From: a bacterium
Lineage (GTDB): Bacteria; Patescibacteriota; Minisyncoccia; Phycocordibacterales; UBA1006
Reading direction: 5' to 3'
Assembly (NCBI GenBank): GCA_030433255.1
Contig: JAUIMI010000001.1
Location: 247,362 to 311,361, forward strand
DNA length: 64,000 nt
Within the stretch, counting starts at the first letter, position 1. Each line of letters opens with the position of its first letter. This document shows, one piece after another, positions 16,368 through 24,900 of the stretch. The notes below the pieces were generated by a model that saw nothing but the letters and a program-made list of their open reading frames with translations, made no database searches and was not told where the DNA came from. A program made the translations under genes and the position numbers.

Positions 16368-16832
16368 ATGGAAATATCAGAATTTTTAACAGCTCATAAA
16401 AAAGCTGAACTTGAAAATGAATTAGAAAATCTCAAGACAGTTGTTCGTGCTGATATTTTAGAGCGACTTGCGTTTGCTAAATCTTTAGGAGATTTATCAG
16501 AAAACGCTGAATATCACTCATCAAAAGAAGCACAAGGGAAAAATGAAGCCCGCATAACACAAATTGAATACATTTTAAAAAATGCAATTATAGTTGAGGC
16601 GAATACTGATGGAACCGTTGGTTTGGGTTCAACGGTTGTGTTAGTTAAAAAAGATACCAGTGAAGAAAAAACATACCAGGTTGTTGGAAACGAAGAAGCT
16701 GATTTCTCTGCAGGAAAAATTAGTTTTGAGTCGCCAATTGGTGCTGCAGTTATGGATAAACAACAAGGAGATGAAGTTGTTGTTGAAACGCCAAAAGGAA
16801 AGACAGTTTATAGTATAAAATCTGTGAAATAA
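16368..16832 (+). CDS. greA: Transcription elongation factor GreA
   Basis: 154 residues, the standard size. It enters the RNA polymerase secondary channel and stimulates cleavage of backtracked RNA. The N-terminal coiled coil carries the family signature AKSLGDLSENAEYHSSKEAQ (acidic tip, around residues 38-57). The C-terminal FKBP-like domain ends in GKTVYSIKSVK. TATACT at 16355-16360 lies 7 nt before the ATG. Confidence 0.95.
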   Translation: MEISEFLTAHKKAELENELENLKTVVRADILERLAFAKSLGDLSENAEYHSSKEAQGKNEARITQIEYILKNAIIVEANTDGTVGLGSTVVLVKKDTSEEKTYQVVGNEEADFSAGKISFESPIGAAVMDKQQGDEVVVETPKGKTVYSIKSVK

Positions 16833-17061
16833 AATTATTCTTTTTGAAAAGCAAAAAGAAACAAAAACTTTTCAAACGCACAGATATGTTCTTAAAAATT
16901 TTGCTCATTCACTATAATTTTGAAACTCACTACGTTCAAACATCAAAAAAAATTATTACGTTCATATCACGTCATTTTTATAAAACCTATCTGTAGGTTT
17001 GGATAAAAGAAAACACCTAACTTAATTATAAGTAGGTGTTTTAATATTTTTTGTTTTTAAA
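16833..17061. other. Intergenic region between convergent greA and a hypothetical gene
   Basis: 229 bp with no supported gene. It holds a wide hairpin (TTGAAAAG/CTTTTCAA near 16845-16878), AAACCTA/TAGGTTT around 16984-17000, and two ACGTTCA words about 30 bp apart. A decayed gene or mRNA 3' end is possible; nothing is decisive. Confidence 0.4.
17010..17042. terminator. Terminator between convergent genes
   Basis: AAAACACCT/AGGTGTTTT, a bulged A, then ACTTA/TAAGT around ATTA. T-rich on both strands. Confidence 0.8.
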
Positions 17062-17382
17062 TTAAGGAGTTTCTAAGTATTCTTCTCTTACTAATTCTTC
17101 AATGGTTACTACGCCATTAGCTACATTATTTTTCACAAGAGAAATTAATTTTTCTGATTGTTCGTTATTTAAAATAATTGTCTCAGGTTCTTCTCCTTTT
17201 GGGTTTTTCCAGGTGTCTTTAGCCCAATTCCATTCGTCTACTGCCATTACTCGATAAGGGCCATTTTTAACTGTCGTATCAAAATCTGATAAGTCGTGTG
17301 TAAAATATGCTCCATAAGTTTCATGAAAGAAAACAAAGAAATTCTTATTTCTACCCTGTAACGCTTCTAATTGTATTCCCAT
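17062..17382 (-). CDS. Hypothetical protein
   Basis: 106 residues, soluble, rich in aromatic residues in the first two thirds (FFVFFHETYGAYF) and helical at the end (SEKLISLVKNN then IEELVREEYLE). No signal, membrane segment or known motif. It is monocistronic. Confidence 0.6.
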   Translation of the reverse strand: MGIQLEALQGRNKNFFVFFHETYGAYFTHDLSDFDTTVKNGPYRVMAVDEWNWAKDTWKNPKGEEPETIILNNEQSEKLISLVKNNVANGVVTIEELVREEYLETP

Positions 17383-17486
17383 TTTAATAATTTTAATGTG
17401 TTAGTTTTGAATATATTATATAGATAAAATAATATTTTGTCAAATAAATCTTGTAACTTCGTTTTAATAATCTATAATCATTCTAT

Positions 17487-18953
17487 ATGGCATCACTTTC
17501 AGAATTACGTCAGATACGTTTAGAAAAAATAGTAAAATTAGAATCTGCAGGAATGCAGGCGTTTCCTACAGAAGTTACCAGTGAACAAACACTCAAAGAA
17601 GTCGTGAGTAGTTTTTCCGAAGGAAAAACTACATCAATTACTGGTCGCGTTATGGCTATTCGTGGGGCAGGAGCTATTATGTTTATTGTTATTCATGATG
17701 GAACTGCAGAATTTCAAGCGGTATTAAAAAAAGACAGTATTGATGAATCAGTAATGCAGTTATTCAAAGATACTGTCGATATTGGTGATTTTATTTGGTT
17801 TGAGGGTGAATTATTTATTACTCAACGTGGAGCAGAAAGTTTATTGGTTACAGGTTGGAAAATGGCAGGAAAATCATTGTTACCATTACCAGATAAACAC
17901 TCGGGATTACAGGATCAAGATGAAATTTATCGAAAGCGATATTTGGATACTCTTACCAACTCTGATTCCTTTAATCGTTTTCAAATTCGATCTCAGATAA
18001 TTACTGCTATTCGTTCATATTTTAATGAACGTGATTTCATGGAGGTAGAAACACCAATACTACAAAACCAAGCCGGTGGAGCGATGGCAGAAACCTTTAA
18101 TACTCACCACAACGATATGGATATAGATATGGTGCTGCGTATTTCTTTAGAATTAGAACACAAGATGATTATGGCTGGTGGATATCCACGAATTTATGAA
18201 ATTGGAAAAAACTTTCGAAATGAGGGTTCAGACCCTACTCATATTCAAGAATTCACTATGATTGAATGGTATGCAGCATATCAAACATTAGAGCAAAATA
18301 TGAGATGGACCGAAGAGCTTTTGAAATTACTTGCAGTAAATGTTATCGGAAAATCAATATTTAAAATTTGGGATAAAAATAATGCTGAAATTGAAGTAGA
18401 TATTTCAGGAGACTGGCCTCGATTACGATTTCCAGATTTATTGCGAGAGAATGCAAATCTGGATATTGAAACAGCATCATTAGAAGATATTCAAGAAAAA
18501 GCTCGTGAATGGGGAATGCCAGACGCAGAAGTTCCAACTACTGGACGAGCAAACTTGTTAGACTTTATCTATAAAAAATCATCTCGAAACAATATCGTTG
18601 GTCCTGCTTTTGTGGTTGATTATCCTGGGGATTTAAAACCTCTTGCACAACAAAATAACGATGGAACAGCACGAGTTGCACAATTAATTATTGGTGGTGC
18701 TGAGATTACTAATCAGTATGCAGAATTGGTAAACCCACTCAAGCAACGAGAGTTGTTGGAGTTTCAAGCTCAAGCTAAGGCTGATGGAGATAAAGAAGCC
18801 ATGGAGGTTAACGAAGAATTTCTCACAGCCATGGAACATGGTATGCCACCTATGACAGGATTTGGAATGGGTATCGATAGATTAGTTGCATTTCTTACTG
18901 AACAAAAAAATTTACGTGATGTCATTTTCTTTCCGATTATGCGTAAAAAATAA
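17487..18953 (+). CDS. lysS: Lysyl-tRNA synthetase, class II
   Basis: 488 residues, the normal bacterial length. It charges tRNA-Lys; a tRNA-Lys(CTT) gene lies at 10.16 kb. An OB-fold anticodon-binding domain (about 45-150) is followed by the class II catalytic core: motif 1 around FMEVETPILQ, motif 2 FRNEGSDPTHIQEFTMIEWY, and motif 3 GFGMGIDRLVAFL near the C-terminus. TATAAT at 17473-17478 lies 8 nt before the ATG. It is a single-gene unit. Confidence 0.96.
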   Translation: MASLSELRQIRLEKIVKLESAGMQAFPTEVTSEQTLKEVVSSFSEGKTTSITGRVMAIRGAGAIMFIVIHDGTAEFQAVLKKDSIDESVMQLFKDTVDIGDFIWFEGELFITQRGAESLLVTGWKMAGKSLLPLPDKHSGLQDQDEIYRKRYLDTLTNSDSFNRFQIRSQIITAIRSYFNERDFMEVETPILQNQAGGAMAETFNTHHNDMDIDMVLRISLELEHKMIMAGGYPRIYEIGKNFRNEGSDPTHIQEFTMIEWYAAYQTLEQNMRWTEELLKLLAVNVIGKSIFKIWDKNNAEIEVDISGDWPRLRFPDLLRENANLDIETASLEDIQEKAREWGMPDAEVPTTGRANLLDFIYKKSSRNNIVGPAFVVDYPGDLKPLAQQNNDGTARVAQLIIGGAEITNQYAELVNPLKQRELLEFQAQAKADGDKEAMEVNEEFLTAMEHGMPPMTGFGMGIDRLVAFLTEQKNLRDVIFFPIMRKK

Positions 18954-18974
18954 TCATCTCTATGGTTATTTTTT
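18945..18974 (+). terminator. Terminator after lysS
   Basis: AAAAAATAATCA/TGGTTATTTTTT stem (one T-G) with a TCTCTA loop. Confidence 0.85.
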
Positions 18975-19012
18975 TCTTATCAAAAAATCTAAATATGATA
19001 GAATTTCAGTAT

Positions 19013-19711
19013 ATGAAAAAAACATTCAGTATTAAAAATTTATTTAACCAGGCTTGGTCAGATTATAAGGCTAACTGGAAACTATTTCTTTTGGTAGGTA
19101 TTATATTTCTCCTAGTGGGTATGATTGGGAATATTGGTTCAACATTTGACCCACATACTCAAATGATGACTCAATCGCCATTCATTGGGGTTATTGGATG
19201 GTTATTACAAATGTTTATTACCCTTGGATTCATTCGATTTCTTCTTAATATTGTTGATGGAAATGAATACAAAATAGAAGATTTATTCAAAGGAGCAAAT
19301 TCATTTTCACATTTTCTCTACTTTATTGTTGTAAGTCTATTGTATAGCGCTCTGGTTGGGTTTGGTGTAATTCTTTTGATTATTCCTGGTATTGTATTAG
19401 GTATTGGTCTTTTGTTCGCACAATATATAGTTGCGGAAGAAAAAGCTGGAATCTTTGAATCATTAAAAGAAAGCTGGAATTTAACAAAAGGATATAAATG
19501 GCGTATTTTCGGATTAATGCTTTTAATTGCATTGTTTAATATTTTAGGATTACTTGCATTTGTTGTTGGTCTTGTTGTTACCATTCCAATGACCTATTTA
19601 ATATATGCTCGTTTGTATAGAACCCTTGGTCAAAAACAACGTGTTACTTCAGACGAAGATGATATTGAAGTTGTTGATATTCTTGACGGTAACCAAGAAG
19701 ACGAAGAATAA
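19013..19711 (+). CDS. Multi-pass membrane protein (DUF975/YciC/GPDPase-membrane-like)
   Basis: 232 residues. A cytoplasmic start (FSIKNLFNQAWSDYKANWKLF) is followed by about five or six helices and an acidic tail (DEDDIEVVDIL). The repeated pattern of an aromatic W-x-Y-K-x-N-W-x-LF start and a long Ile/Gly-rich helix, plus ESLKESWNLTKGYKWRIFGL in the middle, resembles the DUF975 and glycerophosphodiesterase-membrane-domain group, whose function is poorly known. The ATG at 19013 is preferred because TAGAAT at 18999-19004 lies 8 nt before it. Confidence 0.65.
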   Translation: MKKTFSIKNLFNQAWSDYKANWKLFLLVGIIFLLVGMIGNIGSTFDPHTQMMTQSPFIGVIGWLLQMFITLGFIRFLLNIVDGNEYKIEDLFKGANSFSHFLYFIVVSLLYSALVGFGVILLIIPGIVLGIGLLFAQYIVAEEKAGIFESLKESWNLTKGYKWRIFGLMLLIALFNILGLLAFVVGLVVTIPMTYLIYARLYRTLGQKQRVTSDEDDIEVVDILDGNQEDEE

Positions 19712-19720
19712 TTCATTCAT

Positions 19721-19752
19721 AATAAAAAACTCTCACATGAGAGTTTTTTATT
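19721..19752. terminator. Bidirectional terminator
   Basis: AATAAAAAACTCTC/GAGAGTTTTTTATT around ACAT, between convergent genes. Confidence 0.9.
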
Positions 19753-19759
19753 ATTAGAT

Positions 19760-20152
19760 TTATTCAGTTACTTCTTCCACTTCAACCTCGTCATTATGTA
19801 AATCATTTTCATTTTTATTTCGAGGGTTAGTATATGTAGCATTACTAAAAGCCAACATTGGATAAAATATAAATGGTAGGAATACAAGTCCTAAAGTAAA
19901 CCCTTCATTTTTTCCAAATGATTTAGCAAGTAAGTTTGTTGACCAGATAGCCCAAATCATTCCAATGTATGGAATAAACATAAGAAGTACCCACCACCAT
20001 GGCTTGTTAATAATCTTTTGAATAACAAAAAGGTTATAGATAGGAATAATTGCCTCCCATCCTTTGCGTCCAGCTTTTTGGAAAATTTTCCACATTGAAG
20101 CTAGTACCAAAAGAGCAATAGCAATCACAAATAAATTTGAAATTTCGTCCAT
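19760..20152 (-). CDS. DUF5684-like membrane protein
   Basis: 130 residues with about four hydrophobic helices and an acidic C-terminal tail. The signature stretches KAGRKGWEAIIPIYNLFVI and FGKNEGFTLGLVFLPFIFYP match a family I know as DUF5684, small membrane proteins often found beside signal peptidase or surface genes. Its function is not established. It is monocistronic. Confidence 0.7.
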   Translation of the reverse strand: MDEISNLFVIAIALLVLASMWKIFQKAGRKGWEAIIPIYNLFVIQKIINKPWWWVLLMFIPYIGMIWAIWSTNLLAKSFGKNEGFTLGLVFLPFIFYPMLAFSNATYTNPRNKNENDLHNDEVEVEEVTE

Positions 20153-20257
20153 AATAAAAAATAATTAATGTATAAGTGTAATGATATATATCATTATAAA
20201 CATGTAGCAATGTTTACTACTTATATTATCTCACTAAATTATTTTTTAACCAATACT

Positions 20258-20301
20258 CAAAACAAAAAAGTATGTGTATAAACACATACTTTTTTGTTTT
20301 G
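20258..20301 (-). terminator. Terminator of tRNA-Leu (CAA)
   Basis: Perfect 20-bp stem (20258-20277 with 20282-20301) around a 4-nt loop, the longest perfect hairpin seen. Its first base pairs include bases of the encoded CCA end, so folding before 3' processing would compete with tRNA maturation. Confidence 0.85.
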
Positions 20302-20384
20302 GTGCCGGAGGAGGGACTTGAACCCTCACGTCCGAAGACATGCGATTTTGAGTCGCACGTGTCTACCAATTCCACCACTCCGGC
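20300..20384 (-). tRNA. tRNA-Leu (anticodon CAA), CCA encoded
   Basis: 82-nt body (20303-20384) plus encoded CCA. Acceptor GCCGGAG/CTCCGGC, anticodon stem TGCGA/TCGCA around CTCAAAA, long variable arm. It reads TTG codons. Confidence 0.95.
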
Positions 20385-20473
20385 AATGCACACATACTAC
20401 TAAAACCTCTTATTTTCTGCAACAATGAACAATTTTTAAATACAAGTTTGAATATGATATAATGCACTCACAT

Positions 20474-21817
20474 ATGTCAGAGTATCAAAACAATTCTATT
20501 TTTTGGGTCGAAACAGCAAAGATTGAGGCAAACCCGCTGCAACCTCGTCGTGAATTTGAGGAACATGCACTTAATGATTTGGCGGATTCAATTCGACAAT
20601 ACGGAATACTTCAACCTCTTGTTGTAACCCGTAAGGAAATCATTAGGCCTGATAACAATGGAATGGATGTTCGATACGAATTAATTGCAGGAGAACGTCG
20701 ACTTCGGGCTTCTAAAATTGCAGGGTTACAGCAAGTTCCAGTTATCATTAGAAAAGAAACTGATGATAAGGTTAAATTAGAGTTAGCAATCATTGAAAAC
20801 CTTCAACGAGAAGATTTGAATCCTATTGATAGGGCCTTAGCGTTTGAGCAATTATATAAAGAGTTTAATCTTACTCATGTAGAAATTGGTAAACGAATGG
20901 GGAAGAGTCGCGTATATGTTTCTAACACGCTACGATTACTTTCACTACCAGAAGAAATTAAACAAGGACTTATGGCAGGTCGTATTAGCGAAGGTCATAC
21001 TCGCCCCTTGTTAATGCTTACTGATAGACCAGAAGAACAGACAACACTCTACAAAGAGATTATGGTTAAAAAACTTTCAGTACGAGATGCTGAAAAAGTC
21101 GCTCGGAAAATTGCACAGGATAAGGTTCGTAAAAAAGAATTTGTTGTTGATCCAAAAATCCGTGCTTTTGAAAAACAACTTGCAGAAAACTTAGGAACAC
21201 GTGTTCATATTGAACCAAAAGAAAAAGGGGGTCAGATTACCATTGATTATTTCACTCTCAAAGATTTAGAGCAAATCTTATCATCAATGCAAAAAGTTGA
21301 ACGAGAACAAAGTATGATGGAGTCATATTTGTCAAAAAACCCTTCAGTTTCTGCAAAACAAGAAATTGAAGATACTACTTCATTTACATTCAATAAAAAA
21401 GATCCTCAAAAAGAAGATCATGTCCTAGAGAGTTCACCCGTAGTTCACCATGAAGAACTGCCCGAATATAAAAAAATACCTGATTCTGAAATCACTCAAT
21501 ATACTCCAAGAATTAATTCTCTAGATAAAAAAGTTGAAAATATTGATTTTAAAGATGAGATTCAAATACCTGCTAAAGAAGAATATAATCAAATAGAATC
21601 AACAACTCCAACTCCAACTCCAACTCCAACTCCAACTCCAACTCCAACTCCAACTCCAACTCGAGAAACATTTAGCCAAAGTGTACAAAATCAACATAGA
21701 GAACCTACCTCATATCAACAACCTCATAACAATCAATACTACCAACAACAACCACAAGTTCACTACCAACAACAACCACCAAGAAAAAAAAGTTTATTTG
21801 GTAGGTTATTTGGTTAA
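20474..21817 (+). CDS. parB: ParB-family chromosome partition protein
   Basis: 447 residues. ParB is a CTP-dependent clamp that loads at parS and spreads. The N-terminal domain (about 10-110) carries NPLQPRREF and the CTP-binding AGERRLRAS motif; ENLQREDLNPIDRA leads into the HTH domain (HVEIGKRMGKSRVYVSNTLRL). A long disordered linker holds nine Thr-Pro units and Gln/His-rich segments, ending in a basic KKSLFGRLFG tail that could touch membrane or DNA. That tail is unusual for chromosomal ParB. I use the ATG at 20474 because an earlier ATG overlaps the TATAAT at 20458-20463. No parA is in the window. Confidence 0.88.
   Translation: MSEYQNNSIFWVETAKIEANPLQPRREFEEHALNDLADSIRQYGILQPLVVTRKEIIRPDNNGMDVRYELIAGERRLRASKIAGLQQVPVIIRKETDDKVKLELAIIENLQREDLNPIDRALAFEQLYKEFNLTHVEIGKRMGKSRVYVSNTLRLLSLPEEIKQGLMAGRISEGHTRPLLMLTDRPEEQTTLYKEIMVKKLSVRDAEKVARKIAQDKVRKKEFVVDPKIRAFEKQLAENLGTRVHIEPKEKGGQITIDYFTLKDLEQILSSMQKVEREQSMMESYLSKNPSVSAKQEIEDTTSFTFNKKDPQKEDHVLESSPVVHHEELPEYKKIPDSEITQYTPRINSLDKKVENIDFKDEIQIPAKEEYNQIESTTPTPTPTPTPTPTPTPTPTRETFSQSVQNQHREPTSYQQPHNNQYYQQQPQVHYQQQPPRKKSLFGRLFG
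21605..21658 (+). repeat. Hexanucleotide tandem repeat within parB
   Basis: Nine consecutive ACTCCA units encode (Thr-Pro)9. The six-base unit keeps the frame, so slippage would only change linker length. Confidence 0.95.
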
Positions 21818-21831
21818 TGTATAAGTATTTT

Positions 21832-21869
21832 AAAAATTTTTCTATATTGTATAATATAGAAAAATTTTT
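21832..21869 (+). terminator. parB terminator that also holds the next promoter
   Basis: Perfect 17-bp arms (21832-21848 and 21853-21869) around GTAT, ending in a T-run. The TATAAT at 21850-21855 inside the loop and right arm is the likely -10 box of the next gene (ATG at 21875). Confidence 0.8.
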
Positions 21870-21874
21870 TATAT

Positions 21875-22546
21875 ATGAAAAACAAAATAATATTTACTCT
21901 TTGTATCTTTTCTGTATGTATTCTAAGTATAAGTCCGTATCCAGTATCATCATTCACTAGTGAACAGGTAATTAAGAATTCTTCCGTTCAAACCTTTTAT
22001 AAAGGTAGAAGAATGAGCGGAACTGTTTTTGCTGAAAAATTTGTATTGTTGAATTACCATCTACTTGATTCAACTTTTCATAGACGAGATTCTATCAAGG
22101 TACTTTTTACTAATAACAAAGTGACATACGGAACAGTTTCTGCTATTGATAGTATTAATGATTTACTTCTACTTAAAATCGATATCTTACCTTTTTCTAA
22201 AGATTCTGTGTTAAGTTTTAATCATTTGTACTTACGTAAAGAAAGTCCATCATCTCATGATTTTTTTATTGGTAGAGGTACTCCTTCTGATAAAAAAACA
22301 CGTTTTCTTAAAAGTTTTTTTCTTTATAAAACTAATTTAGGATATAAAAATAATGTTACTTATCATGATACGAGTTATGCTATTCATACGAATGATTCTG
22401 TTAAGAAATCTGGTTTATGTGGCACTATTATGATGTCAAAAAATAGCTTTGGATTAGTACATGCAGAAAACACAAAAAATGCAGAAAAAATTTACCTCAT
22501 CCCAAATACTATAATTTTAGATTTTTTGAAAAAAACTACTCAATAA
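21875..22546 (+). CDS. Secreted trypsin-fold protein with a predicted Cys nucleophile
   Basis: 223 residues with a signal peptide (about 1-26). The order of motifs follows chymotrypsin/DegP-like peptidases: His62 in LLNYHLLDS (compare TAAHVV), Asp96 in SINDLLLLKI (compare NDLALLKI), and in place of GNSGG the stretch SGLCGT with Cys182. The GxCG pattern is the one used by viral 3C-type cysteine proteases. The end (GLVHAENT, then YLIPNTIILDFL) also matches the DegP strand and AIPS segment. Ser179 is the alternative nucleophile, and a catalytically dead fold cannot be excluded. It is a single-gene unit on the cell exterior. Confidence 0.6.
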   Translation: MKNKIIFTLCIFSVCILSISPYPVSSFTSEQVIKNSSVQTFYKGRRMSGTVFAEKFVLLNYHLLDSTFHRRDSIKVLFTNNKVTYGTVSAIDSINDLLLLKIDILPFSKDSVLSFNHLYLRKESPSSHDFFIGRGTPSDKKTRFLKSFFLYKTNLGYKNNVTYHDTSYAIHTNDSVKKSGLCGTIMMSKNSFGLVHAENTKNAEKIYLIPNTIILDFLKKTTQ

Positions 22547-22562
22547 TTGAGTAGTTTTTTAA
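22529..22562. terminator. Bidirectional terminator
   Basis: AAAAACTACTCAAT/ATTGAGTAGTTTTT around one A, between convergent genes. Confidence 0.9.
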
Positions 22563-24010
22563 TGGAAAAATTTAGTCCACAAACTATGCTCTTTAAGATA
22601 TTTTTCAATATGTTTACGTGCCATTGTGGTCCTTGCGTATGGGAGCCATTTTCCTGAAGGTGTTCCTTTTTTATTTGTTTTAATCTCAACAATATCACCG
22701 CTCGTAAGAATCTTTTTTAATGTTGAATGTTTTCCATTTACCGTTGCTGATTCAGCAGTATTTCCAATTTCACTATGAATTGCATAAGCAAAATCTATAA
22801 CTGATGCATCTTTCGGTAAATCTAATACATCTCCCGTTGGGGTAAATACAAAAATTCTATCTTCAAATAAATCAGTCTTTAAATCTTTAAGAAAATCTTT
22901 TTTTTCCTCAGAATCCTCTAGGTCACGTAATTGCTCCAGCCAAGCAAGAGAATGTTTATCAGGGACCGTTGAACCTTTTTGTTTGTATACGTGATGAGCA
23001 GCATAACCGTACTCTGCAAAGTCATGCATTTCTGGAGTTCTAATTTGAATTTCTGCAATTCCACCATCTCCAGTAAATATAGTGGTATGAATTGATTGGT
23101 AGCCGTTAACTTTTGGTAATGCGATGTAATCTTTGATACGCCCTGGAAGTGGTCGCCATAATGAGTGAATAATTCCTAATACACGATAGCAATCATCAAT
23201 GTTTGGTACAATAACTCGCAAGGCAACAATATCGTATACTTGTTCGATGTCCATATTTTTCCGTTGTAGTTTTTTCCATAAACTATAACGACCTTTTACT
23301 CGTTGGTTGGTAGTGATATCTTTAATGTTGTGTTGTGCCATTTCCGTTTTTAAGTTTCGCCATACTTTTTCAAGATACTTTTCATTTAGTTTCTTTTTTT
23401 GTTTTAAAAGATCTTGGACCATTTTATATTCTTGTGGGTAGGCAAAAGGGAATGATTCGTCTTGAAGTTCTCCAACTAAACGCCCCATTCCTAAACGATA
23501 AGCAAGTGGCGCATAAATTTCGATAGTTTCTTGGGCAATTCTTTTCTGTTTCTCAGGCTTAACGAACTCAAGAGTCTGTACATTATGGAGTCTATCAGCA
23601 AGTTTAATGATTACAACGCGATAATCTTCTGCGGTTGCAATAAAAAATTTACGCAAAGATTCAGCATGTCTTTGTTGACCTTGGTATTTTAGAGTTCCCA
23701 ACTTGGTTACCCCATTTACAAGAAATACAATTTCATCACCAAATTCTTCTTGTATCTCTTCTTCTGTTACAGGGGTATCCTCGATGGTGTCATGTAAAAA
23801 ACCAGCAGCAATAATTGTTGCATCCATTCCGAATCGTGCAAGATTTTGTGCGGTAGCAAATACGTGATTAAAATAAGGCTCTCCACTTGCTCTCTTTTGA
23901 GGAAGGTGAGCATCATAAGCAGTTTTGTACGCACGTTCAAGAAGCTCTTTTTCTTCGATCGTTGGAGGAACTCTCATCTCATTATAAATTTCCTTGATAT
24001 CTAATTTCAT
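22559..24010 (-). CDS. Short bifunctional (p)ppGpp synthetase/hydrolase (RelA/SpoT family)
   Basis: 483 residues against about 700-740 in typical long homologues. The hydrolase domain is complete (His49, His73-Asp74 in FLHDTIEDT). The synthetase domain has the RIKDYIALPKVNGYQSIH loop at 291-308; its RxKD type is that of bifunctional rather than RelA-only enzymes. A TGS domain follows at about 400-460, and the protein ends soon after. The helical, zinc-finger and ACT parts that link long RSH proteins to stalled ribosomes are absent. A TAAAAT lies 7 nt before the start on the minus strand. It is monocistronic. Confidence 0.92.
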   Translation of the reverse strand: MKLDIKEIYNEMRVPPTIEEKELLERAYKTAYDAHLPQKRASGEPYFNHVFATAQNLARFGMDATIIAAGFLHDTIEDTPVTEEEIQEEFGDEIVFLVNGVTKLGTLKYQGQQRHAESLRKFFIATAEDYRVVIIKLADRLHNVQTLEFVKPEKQKRIAQETIEIYAPLAYRLGMGRLVGELQDESFPFAYPQEYKMVQDLLKQKKKLNEKYLEKVWRNLKTEMAQHNIKDITTNQRVKGRYSLWKKLQRKNMDIEQVYDIVALRVIVPNIDDCYRVLGIIHSLWRPLPGRIKDYIALPKVNGYQSIHTTIFTGDGGIAEIQIRTPEMHDFAEYGYAAHHVYKQKGSTVPDKHSLAWLEQLRDLEDSEEKKDFLKDLKTDLFEDRIFVFTPTGDVLDLPKDASVIDFAYAIHSEIGNTAESATVNGKHSTLKKILTSGDIVEIKTNKKGTPSGKWLPYARTTMARKHIEKYLKEHSLWTKFFH

Positions 24011-24081
24011 ACTTCTGATTTTACAACAGCTGGGTGTGATATACTAGGAGTACTTATTTATTAATTTATTTTTTAGAACAT

Positions 24082-24831
24082 ATGTTTGGATATATTATTG
24101 GAATCGGAGTTATACTTTTTTTTGCGATTATTAAACAAATAAATCAATACGAACGAGGGGTGGTATTTACCCTTGGACGATTTACAGGAATGCGTCAGCC
24201 AGGTTGGCGTCCAATTATTCCTGTTGTACAACGATTATATAAGGTAGATATTCGTACGAAAACAGTTGATGTACCAAATCAAGAGGTGATTACTCGTGAT
24301 AATATTCCTGTATACATAAATGCAGTTGTCTACTACAAGATTCACGATGCAGCAAAATCTATTATTGAAGTAGAAGATTTTCGTTATGCAGTATCTCAAT
24401 TAGCACAAACAACTATGCGTAATGCTGTTGGAGAACGGACACTAGATGAATTACTACAGAAAAGAAATGAAATTGCAGAGCTTATCAAAAAAGATTTAGA
24501 TATCAAAACAGACCCATGGGGAATTGACGTTGAAATGCTTGAATTAAAAGATGTTATTATTCCTGATGATTTAAAACGTACTATTTCAAAAGAAGCTGAA
24601 GCTGAACGGGAAAAACGAGCAGTAATTATTAAGGCAGAAGGAGATAAGGTAGCAGCAGACAATTTAGCTGAAGCTGCGCATAAATTAAACTCTGTACCAG
24701 GAGCAATGCACCTACGGACTCTCCAAGCGGTAAATGATCTCTCGTCTGATCAATCTAATACTACTATTTGGATGTTGCCAATTGAAGTTCTTGAAGCGGT
24801 TAAAGGGATAGGTGATCACCTAAAGAAATAG
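24082..24831 (+). CDS. Slipin (stomatin-like SPFH protein)
   Basis: 249 residues. One N-terminal membrane helix (about 2-18) is followed by a typical SPFH domain: INQYERGVVFTLGRF, QPGWRPIIPVVQRLYKVDIRT, and ELLQKRNEIAELIKKDLD. A C-terminal coiled coil (KEAEAEREKRAVIIKAEGDK) leads to oligomerisation. Slipins form large membrane-bound rings and usually pair with an NfeD protease or partner; none is adjacent. Function is probably membrane organisation. It has a TATACT at 24040-24045 and a short leader. Confidence 0.88.
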   Translation: MFGYIIGIGVILFFAIIKQINQYERGVVFTLGRFTGMRQPGWRPIIPVVQRLYKVDIRTKTVDVPNQEVITRDNIPVYINAVVYYKIHDAAKSIIEVEDFRYAVSQLAQTTMRNAVGERTLDELLQKRNEIAELIKKDLDIKTDPWGIDVEMLELKDVIIPDDLKRTISKEAEAEREKRAVIIKAEGDKVAADNLAEAAHKLNSVPGAMHLRTLQAVNDLSSDQSNTTIWMLPIEVLEAVKGIGDHLKK

Positions 24832-24832
24832 C

Positions 24833-24858
24833 AAAAAGCGATAGTTATCGCTTTTTAT
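24833..24858 (+). terminator. Terminator after the slipin gene
   Basis: AAAAAGCGATA/TATCGCTTTTT stem with a 2-nt centre. Confidence 0.85.
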
Positions 24859-24900
24859 TTTATATGTGTTTTAATATATAAAATATAAATTTATGTTTAT

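Noticed and set aside
16833..17061. A degraded gene or repeat element
   Set aside because: Only short hairpins and two ACGTTCA words are visible; no frame or family similarity supports a call.
21190..21205. parS-like palindrome GAACACGTGTTC inside parB
   Set aside because: It shares only the CACGTG core; the flanks do not match the TGTTTC/GAAACA arms. Other CACGTG sites in the window also lack them.
21605..21658. CRISPR-like short repeat
   Set aside because: The units are contiguous ACTCCA without spacers and encode Thr-Pro in parB.
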